DNA of 64,000 nucleotides, taken from positions 4,416,501 through 4,480,500 of the forward strand of contig NZ_MEHJ01000001.1 of assembly GCF_001746415.1 (NCBI RefSeq). Direction: 5' to 3'. Shown here one piece after another: positions 23,714-33,100 of this stretch (positions are counted from its first letter, which is position 1; each line of letters starts with the position of its first letter). The notes beneath the pieces are model-generated. The model was not told the DNA's origin. It did no database searches and was given only the letters and a program-made list of their open reading frames with translations. The position numbers and the translations under genes are program-made. Origin of the DNA: Streptomyces agglomeratus (GTDB lineage Bacteria; Actinomycetota; Actinomycetes; Streptomycetales; Streptomycetaceae).

Positions 23714-23719
23714 CACAAT
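23714..23719 (+). promoter_or_regulatory. -10 hexamer, probable leaderless promoter
   Basis: CACAAT, 7 nt before the ATG at 23727. An in-frame ATG at 23718 overlaps the hexamer and is therefore disfavoured. Confidence 0.4.
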
Positions 23720-23726
23720 GGCCGGT

Positions 23727-24377
23727 ATGCCTTCGCACTCCGAGACGCCGACGTTCCCCCTGACGGTCGGCTTCGACCTCGACATGACGCTCATCGATTC
23801 CCGGCCGGGCATCAAGGCCGCGTACGAGGCGCTCGCCGCCGAGACCGGCGTGCACATCGACGCCGACCTGGCGGTCACCCGGCTGGGTCCGCCGCTGGAA
23901 CGGGAACTGGCGTTCTGGTTCCCCGAGGAGCACATCCAGGAAATGGGCGACCGTTACCGCGAGATCTATCCGACGTACGCGATCACGCCAACTCCCGCGC
24001 TGCCCGGAGCCCGCGAGGCGGTGACCGCGGTACGGGCGGCGGGCGGCCGGGCGATCGTCGTCACGGCCAAGCACGAGCCGAACGCCAAGCTCCACCTCGC
24101 GCACCTCGGCATCGAGCCGGACGCGGTCATCGGCTGGCTGTGGGCGGAGGCCAAGGCGGAGGCGCTGCGCGAGCACGGCGCCTCGGTGTACGTCGGCGAC
24201 CACCTCGGCGACGTACGCGGCGCGCGAGCGGCGGGCGCCCTGTCCGTGGCCGTTCCGACGGGGCCCTGCGACGCCGCTGAGCTGCGGGAAGCCGGTGCGG
24301 ACGTCATTCTGGACGACCTCACGGCCTTCCCCGCCTGGCTGGCCGGCTACTGCGAGACGGTGGCGGCGCGCGCCTGA
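23727..24377 (+). CDS. HAD-family phosphatase (phosphoglycolate phosphatase-like)
   Basis: 216 residues. HAD motif I is FDLDMTLIDS (about 16-25) with nucleophile and acid aspartates, motif II IVVTAKHEP (Thr) about 111, motif III Lys in WAEAKAEAL, and motif IV VGDHLGDVRGA about 157. A helical cap lies between motifs I and II as in the Gph/beta-phosphoglucomutase subgroup. It removes phosphate from a small metabolite; the substrate is not predictable. The last 31 bp overlap tail to tail with the next gene. Divergent from the iron importer and sharing its regulatory region. Confidence 0.88.
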   Translation: MPSHSETPTFPLTVGFDLDMTLIDSRPGIKAAYEALAAETGVHIDADLAVTRLGPPLERELAFWFPEEHIQEMGDRYREIYPTYAITPTPALPGAREAVTAVRAAGGRAIVVTAKHEPNAKLHLAHLGIEPDAVIGWLWAEAKAEALREHGASVYVGDHLGDVRGARAAGALSVAVPTGPCDAAELREAGADVILDDLTAFPAWLAGYCETVAARA

Positions 24378-24601
24378 CGGCGCTGCGCGGCGATGGACCG
24401 GAGCACGCCCGCGGCGGCGATCACGAAGCCCGCGCCCATCAGCATGCAGACGGCGTACGCGACCGTCGGGAAGGGGTCCGTGCCGAGGAAGAGCGGGGCC
24501 ACGGTGACCAAAGTGGCCAGCGCGCCGACGAAGAAGACGATCGCGCCGACGCGTACCAGCCGGTCACCGGCGCCGGCCTCGGCAGATTGGGTTTCAGTCA
24601 T
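24347..24601 (-). CDS. Small two-helix membrane protein
   Basis: 84 residues with two hydrophobic segments (IVFFVGALATLVTVAPLFLG about 20-39 and YAVCMLMGAGFVIAAAGVL about 48-66) and a basic tail. Similar small proteins lie at this place in Streptomyces; function unknown. It overlaps the 3' end of the HAD gene by 31 bp on the opposite strand. A GTG one codon upstream of the ATG is also possible. Confidence 0.7.
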   Translation of the reverse strand: MTETQSAEAGAGDRLVRVGAIVFFVGALATLVTVAPLFLGTDPFPTVAYAVCMLMGAGFVIAAAGVLRSIAAQRRQARAATVSQ

Positions 24602-24789
24602 CACCCGCTCAGGGTAGTTCCCTGCCCGGAGGAACCGCCCGGCGACGTCTTGTCACCAGCCCCTGGACCATTAGCCTTGGTGGTGGCGGGTCCTACGACC
24701 CGCTGTAGTGCTATCCAGAGCCGATTTCCCGGATCGAACGCGCGAGCGGGACCACCGGGGATCCGACGAGTACGAGGACGAGGACAGAC

Positions 24790-25173
24790 GTGCCTACCGG
24801 CAAGGTCAAGTGGTTCAACAGTGAGAAGGGCTTCGGCTTCCTCTCCCGCGACGACGGCGGCGACGTCTTCGTTCACTCGTCGGTGCTCCCTGCCGGAGTC
24901 GACGCACTCAAGCCCGGCCAGCGCGTCGAATTCGGCGTCGTGGCGGGCCAGCGCGGCGACCAGGCGCTCTCCGTGACGATCCTCGACCCGACCCCGTCCG
25001 TCGCCGCCGCGCAGCGCCGCAAACCCGACGAACTCGCGTCGATCGTGCAGGACCTGACGACCCTTCTGGAGAACATCACCCCGGCCCTGGAGCGCGGCCG
25101 CTACCCCGACAAGGCGGCGGGCGCCAAGATCGCCGGCCTGCTGCGCGCGGTGGCCGACCAGCTCGACGTGTGA
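24790..25173 (+). CDS. Cold-shock domain protein with C-terminal extension
   Basis: 127 residues. Residues 1-68 are a CspA-type domain with both RNA-binding motifs (KGFGFL, residues 13-18, and DVFVHSSV about 25-32). Typical Csp proteins stop at about 67 residues; this one has a further 55 to 60 mainly helical residues (PDELASIVQDLTTLLENITP ...) of unknown role, a layout common in actinobacteria. It binds single-stranded nucleic acid and probably acts as an RNA chaperone. GTG start with GAGGAC 6-11 nt upstream. It ends 1 bp from the convergent mqnD stop, with no room for a terminator. Confidence 0.9.
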   Translation: MPTGKVKWFNSEKGFGFLSRDDGGDVFVHSSVLPAGVDALKPGQRVEFGVVAGQRGDQALSVTILDPTPSVAAAQRRKPDELASIVQDLTTLLENITPALERGRYPDKAAGAKIAGLLRAVADQLDV

Positions 25174-25174
25174 G

Positions 25175-26026
25175 TCAGACGAACTCCAGCACGCCGCCGC
25201 CGAGGGGCGGAACCAGCCCCTCGGCCGCGGCCCGCGTGAGCAGCCCCCGCACCGCCGCGTAGCCGCTCTCCCCGAGGTCGGCCGTGAACTCGTTCACGTA
25301 CAGCCCGATGTGCTGGTCCGCCACCGCCGGGTCCATCTCCTGGGCGTGCTCCAGCACGTACGGACGCGACACCAGCGGGTCGTCCCAGGCCATCCGCACC
25401 GAGGTCCGCGCCGCGTCCGCCAGCTCGCGCAGGCGCTCCGCGCCCAGCGAGCGCTTGGCGATGATCGCGCCGAGGGGGATCGGCAGACCGGTCGTGTTCT
25501 CCCAGTGCTCGCCCATGTCGGCGAGGGAGTGCAGCCCGTAGTCCTGGTACGTGAAGCGCGCCTCGTGGATGACGAGGCCCGCGTCGGCCTTGCCGTCGCG
25601 CACCGCCGGCATGATGTCGTGGAACGGCATGACGACGATCTCGCCGACCCCGCCCGGCACGACCTCCGCCGCCCACAGCCGGAACAGCAGATACGCCGTC
25701 GAACGCTCGCTCGGCACGGCCACCCGCTTGCCGGTGAGGTCGACCCCGGGCTCGCGCGTGAGCACCAGTGGCCCGCAGCCCCGCCCGAGGGCCCCGCCGC
25801 AGGGCAGCAGCGCGTACTCGTCCAGGACCCAGGGCAGCACGGCGTACGACACCTTGAGCACGTCGAACTCCCCGCGCTCCGCCATCCCGTTGGTGATGTC
25901 GATGTCCGCGAAGGTGACATCGAGCGCGGGCGCGCCCGGCACCCGGCCGTGCGCCCAGGCGTCGAAGACGAACGTGTCGTTCGGGCAGGGCGAGTAGGCG
26001 ATCTTCAGCGGCGCGTCAGTGGTCAT
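25175..26026 (-). CDS. mqnD: 1,4-dihydroxy-6-naphthoate synthase
   Basis: 283 residues, family-typical. MqnD converts cyclic dehypoxanthine futalosine to 1,4-dihydroxy-6-naphthoate in the futalosine route to menaquinone. Signatures: IAYSPCPNDTFVFDAWAHG near the N-terminus, DVLKVSYAVLP about 54, CGPLVL about 83, KRVAVPSERSTAYLL about 100 and GLVIHEARFTYQDYGL with the catalytic His about 150. It overlaps the end of mqnB by 11 bp, so the two enzymes are made together. ATG at 26026 has GAGG close upstream; an ATG three codons earlier is possible. Confidence 0.95.
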   Translation of the reverse strand: MTTDAPLKIAYSPCPNDTFVFDAWAHGRVPGAPALDVTFADIDITNGMAERGEFDVLKVSYAVLPWVLDEYALLPCGGALGRGCGPLVLTREPGVDLTGKRVAVPSERSTAYLLFRLWAAEVVPGGVGEIVVMPFHDIMPAVRDGKADAGLVIHEARFTYQDYGLHSLADMGEHWENTTGLPIPLGAIIAKRSLGAERLRELADAARTSVRMAWDDPLVSRPYVLEHAQEMDPAVADQHIGLYVNEFTADLGESGYAAVRGLLTRAAAEGLVPPLGGGVLEFV

Positions 26027-26681
26027 CGTCCTCATCCCAACGTTCGAGTACGGGCACGAGCTTCCCGAACGCCCCGGCGAGCGCGTCCAGCGCGTCCCCG
26101 ATGCGCCAGGCCGCCCGGTCGCGGGGCCCCACGGCGTTCGACACCGCACGGATCTCCATCACCGGCACGCCGTGCAGGGCGGCGGCCTCCGCGACCCCGG
26201 ACCCCTCCATGGCCTCGGCGGCGGCGTACGCGTGCCGTCCGCGCAGCTCGGCGGCGCGGGCGGCGGAGCCCGTCACGGTGGACACGGTCAGCACGGTGCC
26301 GGTGAGCGCGCCGGTCGCGCCGGCCACGGCCCGTACGAGAGAGGCGGGCGGCAGGTGCTCCACGGCGCCGAAGCCGAGGGCGGTCACCGGGAGGTAGCCG
26401 TCGGGGGTCTCGGCGCCCAGATCGGCGGCGACGATCGCGTCGGCGACGACGAGGGAGGCGAGCGGGGCCACCGGGTGGAAGCCGCCGCCGATCCCCGCGG
26501 AGATCACCAGAGCGTACGGGCGCGTCGCGGACGCCAGGGCCAGCGCGGTCGCGGTCCCGGCGGCCGCCGCGGCGGGACCCACCCCGGCGGCGATCACGTC
26601 GATGTCACCCGGTCCGGGCCCCAACGCGCGCGTGACCGCGTCCCGCTCTGCGGGAACCGCGGTCACGACCAGTACACGCAT
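26016..26681 (-). CDS. mqnB: Futalosine hydrolase
   Basis: 221 residues, nucleosidase (phosphorylase/MTAN-like) fold. MqnB removes hypoxanthine from futalosine to yield dehypoxanthinyl futalosine, the step before MqnC and MqnD. Visible landmarks are the N-terminal MRVLVVTAVPAERDAV, VISAGIGGGFHP (about 59-70), AEAMEGSGVAEAA with the conserved Met-Glu pair (about 156) and EIRAVSNAVGPRD (about 176-188). It overlaps mqnD and begins 2 bp after the DUF2771 lipoprotein gene. Confidence 0.95.
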   Translation of the reverse strand: MRVLVVTAVPAERDAVTRALGPGPGDIDVIAAGVGPAAAAAGTATALALASATRPYALVISAGIGGGFHPVAPLASLVVADAIVAADLGAETPDGYLPVTALGFGAVEHLPPASLVRAVAGATGALTGTVLTVSTVTGSAARAAELRGRHAYAAAEAMEGSGVAEAAALHGVPVMEIRAVSNAVGPRDRAAWRIGDALDALAGAFGKLVPVLERWDEDDDH

Positions 26682-26683
26682 CG

Positions 26684-27178
26684 TCAGGAGGTCTTCTCCA
26701 GCTTGAAGTGCCAGATACCCGTGAGCTTCTTGCCCTTCGTCTCGACGACGCTGACCTGCGCCTCGTCGGGGCTCGGCGCGCCCGGCTGCTGCTGTTGCTG
26801 CTGGGCGAAGAAGGCGCTGCCCGGGATGGTCCGGTAGGTCTTCTTGAACGGCTCCTGCTCGGCCTGCTGGCCGTTGATGAAGAGCGTCCAGCCCTTGTCG
26901 GCGATCTCGGGGTCCACGCCGAAGCGGACTTTGTCGTCCATGGCGACCTTGACGGTCTTCTCGGCCTTCTTGTTCAGGCAGCCCTGGAGCAGGGATTCCT
27001 TGATCGCGGAGCCGTCGTTGTAGCAGGCGGCCTCGGTGTTCACCGAGTCCGTGCCGACCGTCACGGTCGCGAGCGGTGTCGGCTTGTCGCAGGCGGACAG
27101 GACGAGGAGTCCGGCCGACACGGCACCGATCACGGTGGCGGTGCGGCGGGCCTTACCAGAGAGGAGCGCAACGGTCAT
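26684..27178 (-). CDS. DUF2771 lipoprotein
   Basis: 164 residues. Signal peptide with a lipobox LSAC (about 27-30), so it is anchored outside the membrane. Two further cysteines (ACYNDG and GCLNKK) may form a disulfide. A CAG/CAA run encodes about six glutamines near residue 125. Matches the actinobacterial DUF2771 family by overall form; function unknown. In the same operon as MFS protein, mqnB and mqnD. Confidence 0.8.
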   Translation of the reverse strand: MTVALLSGKARRTATVIGAVSAGLLVLSACDKPTPLATVTVGTDSVNTEAACYNDGSAIKESLLQGCLNKKAEKTVKVAMDDKVRFGVDPEIADKGWTLFINGQQAEQEPFKKTYRTIPGSAFFAQQQQQQPGAPSPDEAQVSVVETKGKKLTGIWHFKLEKTS

Positions 27179-27205
27179 GGGGCGAAGGCTATCGCCCGCT
27201 CCGCC

Positions 27206-28558
27206 TCACGCCACGCGGGGGTGCGGCGAGCCGCGCCGGGCCGCGCTCAGGAGACCCCGTACGGACAGGGCGGCGCCGGTCGCCAGGATGCCCGCGGCGA
27301 CGGCCATGCCGAGCGAGCCGTTCAGCGGCAGGGCGATCCCGATGGCGCCGCCCACCACCCAGGCCATCTGGAGCAGCGTCTCCGACCGCGCGAAGGCGGA
27401 CGTACGTACCTCCTCGGGTACGTCCCGCTGGATCAGCGCGTCCAGCGACAGCTTGGCCAGCGCCTGGCACAGCCCGGCCGTCGCGCCGAGCACCGCCACC
27501 ATCAGTCCGCCGAAGAAGACCGCCGCGAAGACGGCCACCCCGAGCGTCAGCAGCAGCACCGTCGCGATGATCAGCTCGGGGCCGCGCGACTTGAGCAGAG
27601 CCCCGATGGCCGTTCCGCAAGCGTTGCCCACACCGGCCGAGATGCCGACGACCGCCAGCGACACGGCCGCGCTCTGCCCGGAGAGCGGATGCTCGCGGAT
27701 GAGGAACGCCAGGAAGAAGATCAGGAAGCCGGAGAGGGCGCGATGCGCCGCGTTGGCCTGGAGGCCGTGCAGTACGGAAGGCCCGACAGTGCGCAGGCCG
27801 GGGCGGCGCGGCGCGTGGCCGTGCTCCAGGAGCATGGCCTTGCGCTCGCCCTTCGCGGAGTCGACCTTGTGCGGCATCGTGAAGGCCAGCACCGTACCGG
27901 CGACGAACAGCGCGCACGCCCCGAACAACGGCCAGGCCGGGCCGATCTGCTGGAGCCCGATCCCGATGGGCGCGGCGGCGCCCGTCGCGAGCAGCCCGGC
28001 CAGGGTCACCCGCGAGTTGGCCTTCACGAGGGAGAAGCCGGGTGGGAGGAGGCGTGGGACGACGGCGCTCCGTACGACGCCGTACGCCTTCGAGGACACC
28101 AGCACGCCCAGTGCCGCCGGGTAGAGCTCCAGGCCCCCCGTCGCCACCGCGCCCGACATCGCGAGCGCGAGCAGGGCACGGGCCAGCATCGCGCCGGCCA
28201 TCGCGGCGCGGCGGCCGTGCGGGATCCGGTCCAGGAGCGGGCCGACCACGGGGGCGAGGAGGGTGAACGGTGCCATGGTGACGGCGAGGTAGAGGGCCAC
28301 GCGGCCCCGTGCCTCGTCCGTCGGGACGGAGAAGAAGACGGTGGAGGCGAGGGCGACCGTGATCATGACGTCGCCCGCGCCGTTCACGGCGTGCAGCTCG
28401 ATCAGCTTGCCGAGGCCCGACTCGCCCGCGCCGTGTGCGTGCGTGGCGCGGCGGATTCCCTTCGCCGTACCGGTGATGGGCAGGTGCAGGGCACGGCCGA
28501 CCGCCCGGCCCGTTCTGCTGAGTGGACCGGATCCGTCGGACGACTTTGCGGCAGCCAC
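27206..28558 (-). CDS. MFS transporter
   Basis: 450 residues with about 12 membrane helices after a 45-residue basic N-terminus. Motif A appears as GPLLDRIPHGRRAAMAG (about 106-122), normal for MFS. The Streptomyces version next to DUF2771 and mqn genes has no known substrate; a menaquinone connection is only positional. GTG at 28558 is preferred because a CACTAT hexamer lies 6 nt upstream and no ribosome site is visible; the open frame extends to 28636 without support. Lead gene of the MFS-DUF2771-mqnB-mqnD unit (27-bp gap to DUF2771). Confidence 0.8.
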   Translation of the reverse strand: MAAAKSSDGSGPLSRTGRAVGRALHLPITGTAKGIRRATHAHGAGESGLGKLIELHAVNGAGDVMITVALASTVFFSVPTDEARGRVALYLAVTMAPFTLLAPVVGPLLDRIPHGRRAAMAGAMLARALLALAMSGAVATGGLELYPAALGVLVSSKAYGVVRSAVVPRLLPPGFSLVKANSRVTLAGLLATGAAAPIGIGLQQIGPAWPLFGACALFVAGTVLAFTMPHKVDSAKGERKAMLLEHGHAPRRPGLRTVGPSVLHGLQANAAHRALSGFLIFFLAFLIREHPLSGQSAAVSLAVVGISAGVGNACGTAIGALLKSRGPELIIATVLLLTLGVAVFAAVFFGGLMVAVLGATAGLCQALAKLSLDALIQRDVPEEVRTSAFARSETLLQMAWVVGGAIGIALPLNGSLGMAVAAGILATGAALSVRGLLSAARRGSPHPRVA

Positions 28559-28564
28559 CCCGCC

Positions 28565-28570
28565 ATAGTG
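28565..28570 (-). promoter_or_regulatory. -10 hexamer, probable leaderless promoter
   Basis: CACTAT on the minus strand, 6 nt before the GTG at 28558. Confidence 0.4.
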
Positions 28571-28950
28571 CCCCAAGGCCCCCGGCTCGAACCTGAAACG
28601 TGGCGGACGGCGCAGGTGAACCACCACTCCGGGCATTTGGGACGCTCAGCGGATTCCGAGCCGGATCTCTCGGGCGTTCCCGCCCCAAAGACGGGCGTGC
28701 AGGTGGGCCGGGGGCGGCAGAGGGGGTAGCGTGCGTAGCGCGCCACCGGCGGTTGTCCTCGGCCGCGCGCCTCTCCGTCATCCCGCAGAATGGGTGGTGG
28801 AAAGTGCGCCCGAGACCGAGACCAGGTAGGGCGCGGACGTCGACGCGGCCCTTTGGTCCGCTCCGCCCGCAGCTCGCACCTCGTATCTCGTACCTCGTAC
28901 GGGCATCCGTTGGCGCACCCGTGAGACGGCGTAGGAGAGAAGCGAGACCT
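28571..28950. other. Divergent intergenic region before DUF3027
   Basis: 380 bp. Contains a TAGCGT hexamer at about 28727 and the tandem CTCGTA(C/T)CTCGTAC at about 28876-28900. An open frame crosses it but has no coding character. No RNA gene was recognised. Confidence 0.4.
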
Positions 28951-29874
28951 GTGAGTGCTGCGACGACGCGAAGCCGAACCCCTGACCGCCTGTGCGCCGA
29001 GGCGGTAGACCTTGCCCGGGCGGCGGCCGAGGAGGCCGCCTTCCCCGGGGTGGTCGGCGAGCATGTCTCCCTCTTCGCCGAGGGTGACCGGGTGGTCACC
29101 CACCTCTTCGAATGCAAGGAACCCGGATACCTGGGCTGGCGCTGGGCGGTGACGGTCACCCGCGCCTCGCGGGCCAAGCTGGTCACCCTCAACGAGACCG
29201 TGCTCCTGCCGGGGCCCGAGTCCCTGCTGGCGCCGGAGTGGGTGCCGTGGAGCGAGCGGCTGCGGCCGGGGGACATGGGTCCGGGCGACCTCCTGCCCAC
29301 CGAGGCGGAGGACCTGCGCCTGGAGCCGGGCTACTCCGGCGAGGACGCGCCGCCGCCGGACTCGGCCGTCTCGGAGGAGATGGCGGAGCTCGTCGAGGCG
29401 GAGGACGCCGAGGTCACGGGCGGCGCGCCGGCGACCCTTCCGCTGGTACCGACGCGCGGTTCGATCGCGGCGGTCGCCGAGGAGCTGGGGATGCGACGGG
29501 CACGTGTCCTGTCGCGGTACGGGCTGCACATCGCGGCGGACCGCTGGGACGAGGCGTACGGGGCGAAGACCCCGATGGCGCAGGCGGCGCCGGCCACGTG
29601 TGTCTCCTGTGCCTTCCTGGTTCCGCTGGCCGGGTCGCTCCGCCAGGCGTTCGGAGTCTGCGCGAACGAGTACTCCCCCGCGGACGGGCGCGTCGTGTCG
29701 CTCGCCTACGGCTGTGGTGGCCACTCGGAGGCGGCGGTCATGCCGAAGCCGCTGCGGCCGGCGCCGCCGGTGCTGGACTCGATGGCCACGGACGCGTTCC
29801 CGCTCCGCCCGGACCCGGAGGGCGGCTCGGTCCCGGCCACCCCGGACCCCACCGAGGACCTGGGCCACTCCTGA
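28951..29874 (+). CDS. DUF3027 domain-containing protein
   Basis: 307 residues, soluble. The N-terminal half (DRLCAEAVDLARAAAEEAAF ... HLFECKEPGYLGWRWAVTVTRA) and the C-terminal part (RVLSRYGLHIAADRWDEAYG, then CVSCAFLVPLAGSLRQAFGVCANEYSPADGRVV) follow the actinobacterial DUF3027 pattern. CxxC plus a further C and H (CVSC ... GVC ... CGGH) suggest a zinc site. No enzymatic role is known. GTG at 28951 chosen for fit with family start; a GTG at 28921 is in frame. Divergent from the MFS gene. Confidence 0.82.
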   Translation: MSAATTRSRTPDRLCAEAVDLARAAAEEAAFPGVVGEHVSLFAEGDRVVTHLFECKEPGYLGWRWAVTVTRASRAKLVTLNETVLLPGPESLLAPEWVPWSERLRPGDMGPGDLLPTEAEDLRLEPGYSGEDAPPPDSAVSEEMAELVEAEDAEVTGGAPATLPLVPTRGSIAAVAEELGMRRARVLSRYGLHIAADRWDEAYGAKTPMAQAAPATCVSCAFLVPLAGSLRQAFGVCANEYSPADGRVVSLAYGCGGHSEAAVMPKPLRPAPPVLDSMATDAFPLRPDPEGGSVPATPDPTEDLGHS

Positions 29875-30133
29875 CCCCGTGCCCGGACCCCGCTCCGCGA
29901 ACGGACACGCCCGGAGGGCGTCCGGGGATCTGAGGGCTCGCCCCCGGTTCGGGAAGGGGCGGGCAGGGAAACCCCGCGCAACGGCCACCCACCGCCGCCG
30001 CACCCACACCCGCACCGCACCGATGGTCAGGTGGCCGGCGGCGGGCCGCCGGCGCGGGATACTTGCGCCCCGTAGACACGGGTAGGCGTCAGTAGCAGTA
30101 GCTACTTGTACCCCAGGACGAGCGGAGACAAGC
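29875..30133. other. Intergenic region before the GHKL-ATPase gene
   Basis: About 260 bp with no gene. Just upstream of the next start is a 10-bp palindrome AGTAGCTACT (30097-30106) within a local repeat of GTAGCAGTAGC, which could be an operator. Confidence 0.4.
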
Positions 30134-33100
30134 GTGAGCGTCAGGGCCACCGACGAGGCCGACCCCTTCGGCACGGCGCGGCTGAGGCGCGGAGTGCTCG
30201 ACGCGTGGAGCGCGAGCCCCGCCCGCTTCCGCGAGGACGCCAACGCCGAGGAGGACCTCGCCCTCGGCGGCTACCGCGACCGACTCGTGGTCGAGCTGGC
30301 CCAGAACGCCGCCGACGCCGCCGCCCGCGCCGGAGTGACCGGCCGCCTGCGCCTCACCCTGCACGCCGCCACCGCCGACGCGCCCGCGATCCTCGCCGCC
30401 GCCAACACCGGCGCCCCCCTCGACGCCGCCGGTGTCGAATCGCTCAGCACGCTGCGCGCCTCCGCCAAGCGGGAGGACACGGACGGCGCCGTCGGCCGCT
30501 TCGGCGTCGGTTTCGCCGCCGTCCTCGCCGTCAGCGACGAGCCCGCCGTCCTCGGCCGCCACGGCGGAGTCCGCTGGTCCCTGGCCGAGGCCAGGGAGCT
30601 GGCCGTGGACGCCGCCCAGACCGCCCCCGGGCTCGGCGAGGAGCTGCGGCGCCGCGACGGCCACGTACCCCTGCTGCGTCTCCCGCTGCCCGCCGAGGGC
30701 TCCGCCCCCTCCGGTTACGACACCGTCGTGGTCCTGCCCCTGCGCGACGGCGGCGCCGTGGACCTCGCCCAGCACCTCCTCGACGCCATCGACGACGCGC
30801 TGCTGCTGACCCTCCCCGGCCTCGCCGAGGTCGTCGTGGAGACGCCGGACGGCGCCACCCGTACGCTCACGCGCGCCGAGCAGGACGCGTACGTACACAT
30901 CGACGACACCGTGGGCACGGCCACCCGCACCACCCGCTGGCGCACCGTCACCCGCTCCGGCGCCCTGGCGCCCGCCCTGCTCGCCGGCCGGCCCGTCGAA
31001 GAGCGCCTGCGCCCCCACTGGGCCGTCACCTGGGCCGTTCCGGTGGACAGCGAGGGCGCTCCGCAGCGGCCCGCCACCGCGCCCGTCGTGCACGCCCCGA
31101 CCCCGACCGACGAACCCCTCGGCGTACCGGCGCTGCTCATCGCGTCGCTGCCGCTGGACACGACCCGCCGCCACCCCGCGCCGGGCCCGCTCACCGACTT
31201 CCTGGTGCAGCGCGCCGCCGACGCGTACGCCGAACTGCTCGGCGACTGGGAGCCGGTGTCCACCGGCACCGTCGACCTGGTGCCCGGCCCGCTCGGCAAA
31301 GGCGAGCTGGACGGCGCCCTGCGCGCCGCCGTCATCGAGCGGCTGCCCCGCGTCGCCTTCCTCGCCCTGGCCGCCCCGTCCGAGGAACTCACCGCACTGC
31401 GCCCCTTCGAGGCCGAGGTCGTCGAGGGCGCCGGAGCCGACACGGTCCGCGTCATGGCGGAAGTGCTGCCCACCCTCCTGCCCGCCGGTCTGGAGCGCCG
31501 TGCCGAGCTGCGCACCCTCGGCGTCGGCCGGCTGCCGCTGGGCGACGCCATCGAGCGGCTCGCGGGCGCCGAGCGCGACCCGTCCTGGTGGCGGCGGCTG
31601 TACGAGTCGCTGGCCGGCGTCGACCCGGACCGGCTGTCCGGGCTGCCGGTGCCGCTGGCCAGTGGCCGCACGGTGATCGGCCCCCGCCAGGTCCTGCTCC
31701 CGCTGCCCGGCGCGGACCCGGACACCGCCGCCCCCGAGCAGCTCGCCCGCCTCGGCCTCAAGGTCGCGCACCCCGACGCCGCCCACCCCCTGCTCGAAAA
31801 GCTCGGCTCGCTCCCGGCCACTCCCCGCGCCGTCCTGACGACTCCCCAGGTGCGGGCCGCCGTCGCCGCCTCCCTGGACGAGGGCGGCCAGATCTGGGAC
31901 GAGGACGCCCCGGACGCCGAGGAACTCGCCGAGACCGTGCTGGCCCTCGTACGGGACGCCGACCTGTCGCCCGGCGACGAGCCGTGGCTCGGCGCGCTGG
32001 CGCTGCCCGACGAGGACGGCGAACTGTCCCCCGCCGGTGAACTCGTGCTGCCCGCAAGCCCGTTCGCCCGGATCATGCGCGAGGGCGAACTGGCCCTGTG
32101 CGACGGCGAACTGGCCGCCCGCTGGGGCGAGCAGCCGCTCACCGCCTGCGGCGTCCTGGCCACCTTCGCGCTCGTGCGCACCACCGACATCGTCCTCGAC
32201 CCCGATGAGTTCGAGCCGCGCGACGGCGACTACGCCGAACCCGACGACGCGGGACTGCTCGACGCCGTGGACGTGTGGTGCGAGGACATCCTCGACCAGC
32301 TGCCGGAGACCTCCGTGCCGCCGGTCGCCACCGAGATCGTCGCCGTACGGGACCTGGACCTGGTGGACGACGACAAGTGGCCGCAGGCCCTGGCGCTGCT
32401 CGCCCAGCCGCCGTTGCGCGACGCGCTGACCCAGCCGGTGCGCGTACTGCTGCCGGACGGGACGACGCAGTCCGTGCGCCCGTACACCGCGTGGTGGCTG
32501 CGCGACCACCCCGTGCTCGGAGGGCGCCGTCCGGCCGGTCTGCGCTCGGCGGGCGGCGACCCGCTGCTCGAAGGGCTCTACACGTCCGCCGACGCGACCG
32601 GTTTCGACGACGAGCAGGTGCTGAGGGCGCTCGGCGTACGGACCTCCGTGGGGGCGCTGCTGGACGAGCCCGGCGGCGCGGCCGAGCTCCTCGGCCGCCT
32701 CGCGGACCCCGACCGTACGGTCACCGCGGCCCAACTCCACGCGCTGTACGGCGCCCTGGCCGACCTCGACCCCGAACAGGTCACCCTCCCCGACGAGCTG
32801 CGCGCGGTCGTGGACGGCGAGGTGCGGGTGGTCGACGCGGCGGACGCGGTGGTCGCGGACGCCCCCGACCTGCTGCCGCTCACCTCGGGACTGCCGCTGC
32901 TGCCGGTGGCGCCGTCCCGCGCCGCCGACCTGGCCGAACTCCTCCAGGTGCGCCGCCTGAGCGAGTCGGCGGAGGCCGAGGTGACCTCGGACGGTGTGGA
33001 GCGCGAAGTTCCGGAAGCTGTACGGGTCCTGCTCGGCGCGGGCACCCCGACGACCTATATCGAACACGAGGAGTTGCTCGCGGGCGGGGTCGAGCTGGAC

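Noticed and set aside
28840..28950. Sigma-R or sigma-B type promoter before DUF3027
   Set aside because: No GGAAT-N18-GTT or GTT-N14-GGGTA arrangement with acceptable spacing was found.
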